Assembly: GCA_045543095.1 (NCBI GenBank)
Contig: JAZQMC010000024.1
Span: forward strand, 1 to 33,206
DNA length: 33,206 nucleotides
From: Fimenecus sp045543095
GTDB lineage: Bacteria; Bacillota; Clostridia; Oscillospirales; Acutalibacteraceae
Direction of reading: 5' to 3'
Below are positions 1-6,586 of this stretch, piece after piece (positions within the stretch are counted from its first letter, which is position 1; each line of letters starts with the position of its first letter). The notes under the pieces are model-generated. The model made no database searches. It was given only the letters and a program-made list of their open reading frames with translations, and was not told where the DNA came from. A program made the translations under genes and the position numbers.

Positions 1-427
1 AAATATCAAGAATTTCTTTTGCTCTGGCTCTCATTGCCTTTTCAACCGCGAAATGGCGAGGCAAGCGTAAAAGACTTGTAAATAAGCCGCATTTGTATTC
101 AGGAAGATTGTGAAGTCCCGCCATAACGTTTCTTACAACAGTCATATTGTTGAAAAGACGAATATTCTGGAAGGTTCTTGCTATTCCCTTTTTGTTGATA
201 TTTTCCTGGTTGTTACCTTTGAGCTCCTCCCCGTTAAGGAAGAAAGTTCCTGTTGTGGGCTGGTATACTCCTGTCAGCATATTAAAGACAGTAGTTTTAC
301 CCGCTCCGTTAGGACCTATAAGTCCGTATATCTCATTCTTTTTAATTTTAAGGTTTACGTCCTGCGCAGCCTTTAATCCGCCAAAGGAGATACCCAGATT
401 TCTGGTTTCAAGTACATATTCCGCCAT
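1..427 (-). CDS. livG: Branched-chain amino acid ABC transporter ATPase LivG (partial, C-terminus off window)
   Basis: This is the cytoplasmic ATPase of a LivFGHMK-type importer that powers uptake of leucine, isoleucine and valine. The first 142 residues are present; the rest lies beyond the left edge. Visible are Walker A (GPNGAGKT, residues 38-45), a Q-loop region (ARTFQNIRLF) and the LivG-type 'LRLPRHF' stretch after it. The signature, Walker B and H-loop are outside. The ATG at 427 follows a GGGAGGG ribosome site lying in the last codons of livM, four bases downstream of the livM stop, so the two are translationally coupled. A livF gene is expected next, off the window. Family assignment is firm because of the neighbouring livM, livH and livK; substrate specificity within branched-chain or related amino acids is inferred. 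Confidence 0.93.
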   Translation of the reverse strand, partial: MAEYVLETRNLGISFGGLKAAQDVNLKIKKNEIYGLIGPNGAGKTTVFNMLTGVYQPTTGTFFLNGEELKGNNQENINKKGIARTFQNIRLFNNMTVVRNVMAGLHNLPEYKCGLFTSLLRLPRHFAVEKAMRARAKEILDI

Positions 428-431
428 TATC

Positions 432-1586
432 TTAACCCTCCCTGTCAGGCTTATCAGGCTCTACGACGCTTTCAACAACCTTAATATCCACGGACAACAC
501 CTCGTCCATATCAATCTTGGTAGGAATAACGTCCCAGCGCGCATCGTCATCCTCGACGTAAGATGCCGGCTTTTTCGGCAGTATCTTGGCAAGAAGTGCT
601 TTGAGGTTATACTTCTCTCTGAACGTCTTGAGACCAACGGCATTATTGTATATGACGAGGACGATAAGAATAAGTGAATAAATGATATCCTTAAGAACTG
701 CGAGATCGCCCGTAAGAACGCTCTGAAGCTCGTTATTAAGGAACGTTATAAGCGTTGCCGCGATTATAGAGCCGCTGATATTTCCCATACCGCCGAGAAC
801 TACCATTACAAGTATCTCTATCGAATAGTTGTAATCAAAAGCAGATGCTGATACGGTAGAAGTGGAGAAGCTGTAATAAACACCTGCTACTCCCGCAAAT
901 ACTGCGGATATAACAAATCCGACAAGCTTATATTTAGTTACGTTGATACCTATTGATTTTGCGGCTATTTCGTTATCTCTGATAGTAGTTATTGCTCTTC
1001 CGTGCTTTGAACGAATCAGGTTCTGAACTACAAAGAGTGTAAGAAGAACAAGGGCAAAGCCTATTATAAAGAGATACTGCTTGTCAAATCTGGGAGTACG
1101 AAGTCCCATAGGACCGCCAAAGCTTTCAGTACCTGTATTTTCAAATATAGTTCTTACTATTTCTCCGAAAGCAAGCGTTACGATAGCAAGATAGTCACCT
1201 TTAAGCCTGAGCGCCGGTAAACCGATAAGGAAACCGAATACGCCTGCTACGGCAGCACCTACTACCAAAGAAATAAGGAAGGACAATACACCGTTACCGG
1301 CAAGACCTGCTGAATCAAGCAAGCAGGATACCTTACCGCCGATATAAGCACCGACACACATAAATCCTGCGTGTCCGAGCGAAAGCTCTCCGAGGAAGCC
1401 GACAACAAGGCTGAGGGATACTGCGAGTATTATACTCATCGTTATCTTTTCAAGCAAGAAAAGATTTGACTGAGGAAGCGAGCCTGCCATAGTAAGAGCA
1501 GTAAACAGTATACCAATGATAGCTACTGCAATATAATTGATAAAATGCTTCCATTTAATTTTCTTAAGTTTTTCCGAAAATGCCAT
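432..1586 (-). CDS. livM: Branched-chain amino acid ABC transporter permease LivM
   Basis: This 384-residue polytopic inner-membrane permease pairs with LivH to form the translocation pore. It has many hydrophobic helices, the 'GELSLGHAGFMCVGAY' stretch typical of LivM, and the cytoplasmic coupling-loop region (AAKSIGINVTKYKLVGFVISA, written here only as a landmark near residues 204-225) that docks on LivG/LivF. The ATG shares one base with the livH stop (TAATG), so translation is coupled. An oddity is a long charged C-terminal tail of about 60 residues after the last helix, rich in Asp, Glu and Lys. It is longer than the short tail usual for LivM. The protein is almost certainly a Liv-type permease; the role of the tail is unknown. 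Confidence 0.94.
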   Translation of the reverse strand: MAFSEKLKKIKWKHFINYIAVAIIGILFTALTMAGSLPQSNLFLLEKITMSIILAVSLSLVVGFLGELSLGHAGFMCVGAYIGGKVSCLLDSAGLAGNGVLSFLISLVVGAAVAGVFGFLIGLPALRLKGDYLAIVTLAFGEIVRTIFENTGTESFGGPMGLRTPRFDKQYLFIIGFALVLLTLFVVQNLIRSKHGRAITTIRDNEIAAKSIGINVTKYKLVGFVISAVFAGVAGVYYSFSTSTVSASAFDYNYSIEILVMVVLGGMGNISGSIIAATLITFLNNELQSVLTGDLAVLKDIIYSLILIVLVIYNNAVGLKTFREKYNLKALLAKILPKKPASYVEDDDARWDVIPTKIDMDEVLSVDIKVVESVVEPDKPDREG

Positions 1587-2443
1587 TATACCTTCTCCCT
1601 TCTCTTTTTACCGAGAATACCGGTAGGCTTAACGAGCAAGATAACAATAAGAAGCGCAAATTCGATAGCTATGGTATAAGGAGCTATGAAATCAACCGAG
1701 TTGCAAAGGCACTCGACAACTCCAAGAAGTATTCCACCGACCATAGCGCCGGGAATTGAACCGATACCGCCTATAACTGCCGCCGTGAACGCTTTAATAC
1801 CCGGAAGCGCACCGTATGTCGGAACAATTGTAGGTACTCTCAAAAGGCTGAAAAGACCTGCAAGTGCTGCAAGCGCCGAGCCGATAGCAAAGGTGAGCAT
1901 AATAATGAAGTTTACGTTTACACCCATAAGGCGCGCAGCATCCTTATCCTCAGATACCGCTATCATAGCGCGACCGACCTTCGTAAACTTTACAAAAAGA
2001 CTGAGAGCAACCATAATAACGATTGATGCTACAAGTGTTATTATCGTTGCATAGCTTATAGAGAGCTTACCTAACTGAAGATTTCCAAGCTCTGCAACAA
2101 TTACAAATTTCGGAGCAGCTCCGAAAATTATCTGTGCTATGCTCTGGAGAAGATAGCTTACACCTATTGCCGTGATAAGAACAGCCAGGGGGGATGCTCC
2201 ACGAAGCGGCTTATAAGCAAGCTTTTCTACTGATACACCCAGCAATATGCAGAAAACGATTGAGCAGACTATTGCCAGAATAGGATTTATAGATAGAAAA
2301 ACCAGAATTGCATAGCCACCTACCATGATGATGTCACCGTGAGCAAAGTTAAGCATTTTTGCAATACCGTAAACCATAGTATAGCCAAGAGCTATAAGTG
2401 CATAAATTGCGCCAAGGCTCAAGCCATCCAATAATGTTACCAT
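1586..2443 (-). CDS. livH: Branched-chain amino acid ABC transporter permease LivH
   Basis: This is the second membrane permease of the importer, 285 residues from the chosen start. It begins with the LivH hallmark 'LLDGLSLGAIYALIALGYT', followed by 'LNFAHGDIIMVGGY'. The C-terminal half carries the 'GGIGSIPGAMVGGILLG' stretch usual in this family. An in-frame start exists nine codons upstream at 2470, but the ATG at 2443 is preferred because an AAGGAG site (2453-2458) sits nine bases before it and because family members begin at this point. The gene is separated from livK by about 150 bases holding two inverted repeats, and it overlaps livM by one base. Expression probably depends on read-through from the livK promoter, since I see no good promoter in the gap. 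Confidence 0.94.
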   Translation of the reverse strand: MVTLLDGLSLGAIYALIALGYTMVYGIAKMLNFAHGDIIMVGGYAILVFLSINPILAIVCSIVFCILLGVSVEKLAYKPLRGASPLAVLITAIGVSYLLQSIAQIIFGAAPKFVIVAELGNLQLGKLSISYATIITLVASIVIMVALSLFVKFTKVGRAMIAVSEDKDAARLMGVNVNFIIMLTFAIGSALAALAGLFSLLRVPTIVPTYGALPGIKAFTAAVIGGIGSIPGAMVGGILLGVVECLCNSVDFIAPYTIAIEFALLIVILLVKPTGILGKKRREKV

Positions 2444-2487
2444 AAAATAAAACTCCTTAACAAAAAACATACTATTTTGGCTTACAC

Positions 2488-2518
2488 CGAAAAAAAGAAA
2501 AGACTTTTCTTTTTTTCG
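2488..2518. repeat. AT-rich perfect inverted repeat upstream of livH
   Basis: Two 15-base arms (2488-2502 and 2504-2518) are exact reverse complements around a single central A: CG, seven A, G, four A, G and its complement. As RNA on the minus strand it would form a long A-U rich hairpin in the livK-livH spacer, just upstream of the livH ribosome site. The poly-U arm could also act as the U-tract for the GC-richer hairpin at 2531-2563, which precedes it in the transcript. Confidence 0.8.
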
Positions 2519-2530
2519 CTATAAGTCAAA

Positions 2531-2563
2531 CCATACGGTTTCAGAAAATCTGAAACCGTATGG
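2531..2563 (-). terminator. Intercistronic hairpin between livK and livH
   Basis: Arms CCATACGGTTTCAGA (2531-2545) and its exact complement (2549-2563) leave a three-base loop, giving a perfect 15-bp stem. It lies right after livK in the transcript. The run that follows on the minus strand (TTTGACTT) is a poor U-tract, so this is more likely a partial terminator or mRNA-stabilising processing element that lets the binding protein be made in excess over the permeases. That role is inferred from operon position. Confidence 0.7.
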
Positions 2564-2593
2564 TGTAGAAAAAACTATTAAAATTTTGACAAA

Positions 2594-3715
2594 TTAGCCG
2601 TTGATTTCAACAATAACGGGAACCTTTGTGCAAGCACCTGACTCGTCCCACTTCATTTCGCCTGTAGTACCTGCATATGTGAAGGTGTCAGCTGTAATAG
2701 CCTTAACAACAAGGTCACAAAGGTCACTTGCAGAGATGTTAGCATCGTTAACGCCTGCAGCCTTCATTGCTTCATAAATTACATAAACAGCATCATAACC
2801 ATCAGCAGCGAACTGGTCAGGCTTAGCACCATACTTTGCTTCATAGTTCTTAACAAAGTTAGCAGTCTTCTCTTCTGTGCTGTTAACGTCGAAAGGAGTG
2901 ATGTAGCTGATTTTGTTTGTTACTGTTTCGTCAATCTGTGCTGCAACGCCGTCAAGACCGTCACAACCGAAGAGAACAACATCTTTAAGTCCCTTATCTA
3001 CGCAAGCTCTTGCAACAAGACCTGCTTCTGTGTAGTAGATGGGAAGGAAGATAACATCACAATCTTTAAGTGCTTCAACAGAAGCTGAGAAGTCAGTCTT
3101 TGTTTCTGCGTCAAATGTGCGAACTTCAAATGTTTTATTGAGGTTCTTCATTTCTGCCTCAAATGCTGCATAAATACCTGATGAATATGTATCGCTTGTG
3201 TCGTAGATACAGCCAATCTTTTCAAAGTCGTTAGCGAGCTTCTGAGCAGCAAGAATACCCTGGTCGGGGTCACCGAAGCAAACGCGGAATGCGTTTGGTC
3301 TGTCAGTAATAATGCTTTCCTGTGAAGCGGAAGGAGTGATGAAGAAAAGGTTGTCTTCAGCAGCTCTCTTAGCAAAAGCTTCGCAAGAACCTGATGTAAC
3401 ACTACCAAGTGAAATCTGCATGCCGTCATCATAAAGAGCGTCATAACCTGTTGCAGCATCAGCATCTGATGCCTTGTCGTCCTTCATTTCAAACTTGAAG
3501 GGAACACCGTTAAGTCCGCCTGCAGCGTTGATTTCTTCAACAGCAAGCATAGCACCATTGTTTACAGAGTTACCGTATGACTGGTTAGGACCTGTAAGGG
3601 GACCTGTTGCACCGATAAAGTAAGCCTGTTCTTTGTTACCGCCGCAAGCTGCAAAGCACATAACAACGAATGTTAAAGCCATAACAACGGCAAGAACTTT
3701 TCTAAAAGTTTTCAT
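2594..3715 (-). CDS. livK: Branched-chain amino acid ABC transporter substrate-binding lipoprotein
   Basis: This 373-residue extracytoplasmic binding protein captures branched-chain or related amino acids for the LivHMG(F) importer. The N-terminus is a lipoprotein signal (MKTFRKVLAVVMALTF, then C-F-A-A-C), with the lipidated Cys at residue 24, so it is anchored on the outer face of the membrane. The mature part has the type I periplasmic-binding fold features: 'IGATGPLTGPNQSYG' near the start, a 'GSVTSGSCEAF' loop and 'PSASQESI' in the ligand-binding region, and 'AADGYDAVYVIYEAM' near the end. A strong TAAGGAGG site precedes the ATG. It is first in the operon, directly under the promoter at 3791-3819, and is separated from livH by hairpins. 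Its signal peptide is nearly the same as that of the bmpA-type lipoprotein at 13654-14874. Confidence 0.95.
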   Translation of the reverse strand: MKTFRKVLAVVMALTFVVMCFAACGGNKEQAYFIGATGPLTGPNQSYGNSVNNGAMLAVEEINAAGGLNGVPFKFEMKDDKASDADAATGYDALYDDGMQISLGSVTSGSCEAFAKRAAEDNLFFITPSASQESIITDRPNAFRVCFGDPDQGILAAQKLANDFEKIGCIYDTSDTYSSGIYAAFEAEMKNLNKTFEVRTFDAETKTDFSASVEALKDCDVIFLPIYYTEAGLVARACVDKGLKDVVLFGCDGLDGVAAQIDETVTNKISYITPFDVNSTEEKTANFVKNYEAKYGAKPDQFAADGYDAVYVIYEAMKAAGVNDANISASDLCDLVVKAITADTFTYAGTTGEMKWDESGACTKVPVIVEING

Positions 3716-3737
3716 TAGAAATTCCTCCTTAAATTTT

Positions 3738-3763
3738 TGCAGGAAAATGTTTCTAATCCTGCA
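3738..3763 (-). other. Hairpin in the livK 5' leader
   Basis: TGCAGGA (3738-3744) and TCCTGCA (3757-3763) are exact complements 12 bases apart, between the promoter and the ribosome site of livK. It would form a 7-bp stem in the leader RNA. I do not recognise a known riboswitch here; an operator or mRNA 5' stabiliser are both possible. Confidence 0.45.
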
Positions 3764-3790
3764 TTTATATTTATAAAAAATATGCTATAA

Positions 3791-3819
3791 ATTATACACC
3801 TATAAAACCTATAAGTCAA
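3791..3819 (-). promoter_or_regulatory. Housekeeping promoter of the liv operon
   Basis: On the minus strand, TTGACT (3814-3819) and TATAAT (3791-3796) are separated by exactly 17 bases, close to the vegetative sigma-A consensus. The spacer contains TATAGGT twice, ten bases apart (one helical turn), a possible operator. Transcription would start about 70 bases upstream of the livK ATG. Confidence 0.82.
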
Positions 3820-3868
3820 TAATTTAGTGATAATTTTAAACATTTTATGAACAATAATAATATAATAA

Positions 3869-3894
3869 AACGGTATGACCGAAATCATACCGTT
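3869..3894 (-). terminator. Rho-independent terminator of the M28 peptidase gene
   Basis: AACGGTATGA (3869-3878) pairs exactly with TCATACCGTT (3885-3894) around a six-base loop. Reading the minus strand, it comes just after the peptidase stop and is followed by a T-rich run (TTATTATATTATTATT), as expected for an intrinsic terminator. Confidence 0.85.
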
Positions 3895-3906
3895 AAAAAC
3901 TGATAA

Positions 3907-5241
3907 TTATTTCTTTTGTGGACCATTGTATCCGTTTTCTTCTTGGAATTTAGCAATTTTATCAATTACGCTGAGAACAACATCAAAGCCCTTACCAACA
4001 GTTTCCATTTCAAAACGGTCTGCTTTATCGTGGAATGTGTGATAATACCAAGTAAGCATTGGATTTTGTGCCGCAAATGTAACTGATTTAATGCCACCAC
4101 GAGTCATCGGTGTACTGTCGCAACCGCCAACAGGGTTGTGAATACAACCGTTAGTTTTGCTTTCAATACCCATTTCTTCAAATGTATCCTTGAACATTTT
4201 TTCAAGGTCGGTATCAAAACGGCAACCCTGCCAGTCATCTTTAATAACTACCTCAAAGTAATCCTTGTCTGCAACAGAGTCAATATTGATATTCCAAGCA
4301 TTCTGAGTCAAATCGTCATTTCTGTGCTTATGTACAAATGCCATCGAGCCGCGAAGACCTGCTTCTTCTGAACCAACATTGCAATCAACAATTCTGCATT
4401 TTTTCGGCATTTTTTCGGGATTCTCTTTGAAGTACTTAATAACAGCATAACTGAGTGCACAACCTGTAGCGTTGTCCATTGCACCTTTTGAAGCGTTTTC
4501 TTCAGATGCATCATTCCACATTGCTACAAAAGCACTGCCGATAGCAGTAATTGCAGGGATAAAGTGCATAAGGTCAATGAAAACACCGGTTGATTTCAAA
4601 CCTGCAATTTCACTTGCCCATTCAGCACCCGCCATAAGACCTGCATTAATGACTGCCATAAATACTGAAACGCCAACCATAAAGAATACGCAAACAGCAC
4701 CGAAACCAACTTTTCCATAAGTGGTGATAAGACCATAAACAGGGCTTTCAGGGTACTTAGATGCATTTTCAGAGTGCTTCCAGTTCCAACTTGTGTCAGT
4801 ATGACCTGAAAGAATTATGGTGTAATCGTATTTTCCATCTTCCGGTACTAATTCACCATAAACATTCTGTGAAATCTTTTGCTTGAAAAACATATCAAAC
4901 CAAGGCTTATAAAGGAAACAACTGAATACAAGCCAGACTACCATTGCTATTCCAATGAATCCCATAAGGAACCAGATGCTTGGATTACCAAAAGCGAAAT
5001 ATGTAAGAACGCTTAAAATAATTCCTACCCAACCCGCATAGGGGAGTCCGCCGATACCTGAACGCGGTGAAACCGAGAATTCCTCTTTCTTTGCCTTAAT
5101 GCCGATTTCTTCAAGCTTTGAACCCATAAAATCCGCATATTTTCTTTCACCCTCCGAACCGGGAAGACGAGAACCAAAAGCTTCTGCATCTTTTACAAGG
5201 TCATAAGCCAATTCGCCATATTTTCTGTTTTCCTCTTTCAT
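3907..5241 (-). CDS. Membrane-embedded M28-family metallopeptidase
   Basis: This 444-residue protein has the dizinc aminopeptidase fold of peptidase family M28. Putative metal ligands and catalytic residues are H147 and D149 (GHTDT), D256 (AMDNATG), E292 and E293 (GSEEAGLRG), D321 (NIDSVAD) and H404 (HTFHDK), all in the family order. Unusually, it also has hydrophobic segments near residues 70-88, 91-111, 178-203 and 221-243. The latter two fall between the first and second metal ligands, so the catalytic domain is split by membrane helices. The ATG at 5241 follows GGAGGT. The open frame extends 87 codons further, but that extension reads through the tRNA gene and is spurious. It stands alone with its own promoter and terminator. 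Substrate and topology are unknown. Confidence 0.85.
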   Translation of the reverse strand: MKEENRKYGELAYDLVKDAEAFGSRLPGSEGERKYADFMGSKLEEIGIKAKKEEFSVSPRSGIGGLPYAGWVGIILSVLTYFAFGNPSIWFLMGFIGIAMVVWLVFSCFLYKPWFDMFFKQKISQNVYGELVPEDGKYDYTIILSGHTDTSWNWKHSENASKYPESPVYGLITTYGKVGFGAVCVFFMVGVSVFMAVINAGLMAGAEWASEIAGLKSTGVFIDLMHFIPAITAIGSAFVAMWNDASEENASKGAMDNATGCALSYAVIKYFKENPEKMPKKCRIVDCNVGSEEAGLRGSMAFVHKHRNDDLTQNAWNINIDSVADKDYFEVVIKDDWQGCRFDTDLEKMFKDTFEEMGIESKTNGCIHNPVGGCDSTPMTRGGIKSVTFAAQNPMLTWYYHTFHDKADRFEMETVGKGFDVVLSVIDKIAKFQEENGYNGPQKK

Positions 5242-5274
5242 TATATAACCTCCAAACTTGAAATGCATAATATA

Positions 5275-5303
5275 ATAATATTGTATTTTCAAGAATAAAT
5301 CAA
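5275..5303 (-). promoter_or_regulatory. Promoter of the M28 peptidase gene
   Basis: TTGATT (5298-5303) and TATTAT (5275-5280) on the minus strand are 17 bases apart, between the tRNA terminator and the peptidase ATG. This gives the peptidase a start independent of the tRNA. Confidence 0.6.
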
Positions 5304-5309
5304 TAGTTA

Positions 5310-5344
5310 AATAAAAAATGAGAACCCAACATAAGAGGATTCTC
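5310..5344 (-). terminator. Terminator of the tRNA-Pro gene
   Basis: On the minus strand, GAGAATCC (5337-5344) pairs with GGGTTCTC (5320-5327), with one G-U pair and a nine-base loop, followed by ATTTTTTATTT. It begins seven bases after the tRNA 3' end. Confidence 0.85.
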
Positions 5345-5350
5345 AATTTT

Positions 5351-5426
5351 TGGTCGGAGTGACAGGACTTGAACCTGCGGCCTCTTGACCCCCAGTCAAG
5401 CGCGCTCCCAGCTGCGCCACACCCCG
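5351..5426 (-). tRNA. tRNA-Pro (anticodon GGG)
   Basis: This 76-nt cloverleaf reads on the minus strand from 5426. The acceptor arm CGGGGTG pairs with CACTCCG (one G-U pair), the discriminator is A, and CCA is encoded. The anticodon arm is CTTGA, loop CTGGGGG, TCAAG, placing GGG at positions 34-36, which reads CCC and CCU proline codons. The T arm contains GGTTCAAGTCC. It is a single isolated tRNA gene with its own promoter and terminator. I see no sign of an integration event at its 3' end. Confidence 0.97.
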
Positions 5427-5444
5427 TTATTGTCAACGCAAGAT

Positions 5445-5473
5445 ATAATAACACATAACTTTTGAATTTGCAA
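5445..5473 (-). promoter_or_regulatory. Promoter of tRNA-Pro
   Basis: TTGCAA (5468-5473) and TATTAT (5445-5450) on the minus strand are 17 bases apart and lie about 20 bases upstream of the mature tRNA 5' end. Confidence 0.65.
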
Positions 5474-5510
5474 GTATTTTTTAAACTTTTTTGACATTTC
5501 ATATTTTGCT

Positions 5511-5539
5511 TTGCCTTTTTTATAAATATGTGATAAAAT
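5511..5539 (+). promoter_or_regulatory. Promoter of the EEP-fold gene
   Basis: TTGCCT (5511-5516) is 17 bases from TAAAAT (5534-5539). The -10 is preceded by TGA, giving an extended -10 element. It lies about 20 bases before the ATG at 5559, so the leader is very short. Confidence 0.6.
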
Positions 5540-5558
5540 TTACAAAAGAGGTGTTATT

Positions 5559-6467
5559 ATGAAAAAAATCACGAAAATTCTTTTGTCAGTTATTGCTGTG
5601 ATTTTGGTGTTGGGTATTGCTTTTTCAGTTTCTTTCTATTGGTATTATCCGCATTATAAAGAGATGAAAAAAGAGGTTGCATTACAAGACATATATCATG
5701 AAAATGAGCTTAAAGTAATGAGTTGTAATGTCCGTTGCATTGCACCAACTGATTTGGGAAAAAAGAGTTGGTTTTACCGTGCGGATTTGATTGTTAAAGG
5801 CATACAGGATAATCAACCCGGTGTAATCGGTTTTCAAGAAGTAACAAAATGGCATTATAGTTATCTTGTTGACTGTTTATCTGTGTATGATTCAGTAATA
5901 ACATATCGTGATGATGCATTTAATTCAGAGGGTTGCCCGATTTTTTATCGTTCAGATATTTATACATTGATTGATAAAGGTTCATTCTGGCTTTCTGAAA
6001 CCCCCGATGTTATGAGTAAAGATTGGGGTGCGGCTTGTTACAGAATCTGCAGTTATGCAATACTTAAAGACAATGCAACAGAAACAGAGTTCGTTGTGTT
6101 TAATACCCATCTTGACCACGTAAGTGACGAGGCACGAATTAATGGTATAAATGTTGTTCTTGATAAAATTAAGGAATTTGGCGGAATACCCGCAGTGCTT
6201 ATGGGTGACCTTAATGCAGAAGAAAATTCTGAAACATATAAGAGTGCAACAGAGAATTTCCTTGATGTCAAATATCAGACTGAAAACACAATGATAAGCT
6301 GTACATATCAAGCATGGGGCGAACAACTTGACAGAAATTGTATTGACTACATAATGATTTCAAAAACAGGATTTAAAGTAAATTCTTATAAGGTACTGAA
6401 CGAAACCTATGACGGTGTTTACCCAAGCGACCATTTCTCACTTGTTTCAAGTCTTTCTTTTGAATAA
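5559..6467 (+). CDS. Membrane-anchored endonuclease/exonuclease/phosphatase family protein
   Basis: This 302-residue protein starts with a hydrophobic helix (about residues 5-29) that could be a signal anchor, which places the catalytic domain outside the cell. The rest matches the DNase I/sphingomyelinase-like EEP superfamily: N in 'SCNVRC', E in 'GFQEVTKWH', 'FNTHLDHVSDEAR', the 'GDLNAEENSETY' aspartate-asparagine pair, and the terminal 'SDHFSLVS' with Asp-His. These are the metal-binding and catalytic motifs of the fold in the correct order. The substrate cannot be told from sequence: nucleic acid, phospholipid or sugar-phosphate hydrolysis are all known in the family. The ATG follows AGAGGTG. 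It is a single-gene unit, with its own promoter and a GC-rich terminator downstream. Confidence 0.85.
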   Translation: MKKITKILLSVIAVILVLGIAFSVSFYWYYPHYKEMKKEVALQDIYHENELKVMSCNVRCIAPTDLGKKSWFYRADLIVKGIQDNQPGVIGFQEVTKWHYSYLVDCLSVYDSVITYRDDAFNSEGCPIFYRSDIYTLIDKGSFWLSETPDVMSKDWGAACYRICSYAILKDNATETEFVVFNTHLDHVSDEARINGINVVLDKIKEFGGIPAVLMGDLNAEENSETYKSATENFLDVKYQTENTMISCTYQAWGEQLDRNCIDYIMISKTGFKVNSYKVLNETYDGVYPSDHFSLVSSLSFE

Positions 6468-6483
6468 TTAATATTTATGATAA

Positions 6484-6511
6484 GGCGGGGTCAGACCCCG
6501 CCGTTGTTTTT
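6484..6511 (+). terminator. Terminator of the EEP-fold gene
   Basis: GGCGGGG (6484-6490) pairs with CCCCGCC (6496-6502), extendable by a T-A pair, and is followed by GTTGTTTTTAT. It is a GC-rich intrinsic terminator 17 bases after the stop and insulates dinB. Confidence 0.9.
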
Positions 6512-6528
6512 ATAGAAATAACTTCATA

Positions 6529-6557
6529 TTGACAAAAGAACAAATGTTCGGTACAAT
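6529..6557 (+). promoter_or_regulatory. dinB promoter with embedded LexA (SOS) box
   Basis: TTGACA (6529-6534) and TACAAT (6552-6557) are exactly 17 bases apart. Inside the spacer, GAAC-AAAT-GTTC (6538-6549) matches the Firmicute LexA half-site rule GAAC-N4-GTTC exactly. A repressor bound here would block RNA polymerase, so dinB should be induced by DNA damage. Confidence 0.88.
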
Positions 6558-6586
6558 TGTTTCATAAATTTACAAAGGGGATTTTT

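Noticed and set aside
5351..5426. tRNA-Pro as an integration site of a mobile element
   Set aside because: The 3' part is not duplicated nearby, and flanking genes are ordinary; the only integrase is 25 kb away.
5242..5502. N-terminal extension of the M28 peptidase frame by 87 codons
   Set aside because: It translates the complement region of the tRNA-Pro gene, its terminator and the peptidase promoter. The ATG at 5241 has a good ribosome site and begins where the conserved protein begins.
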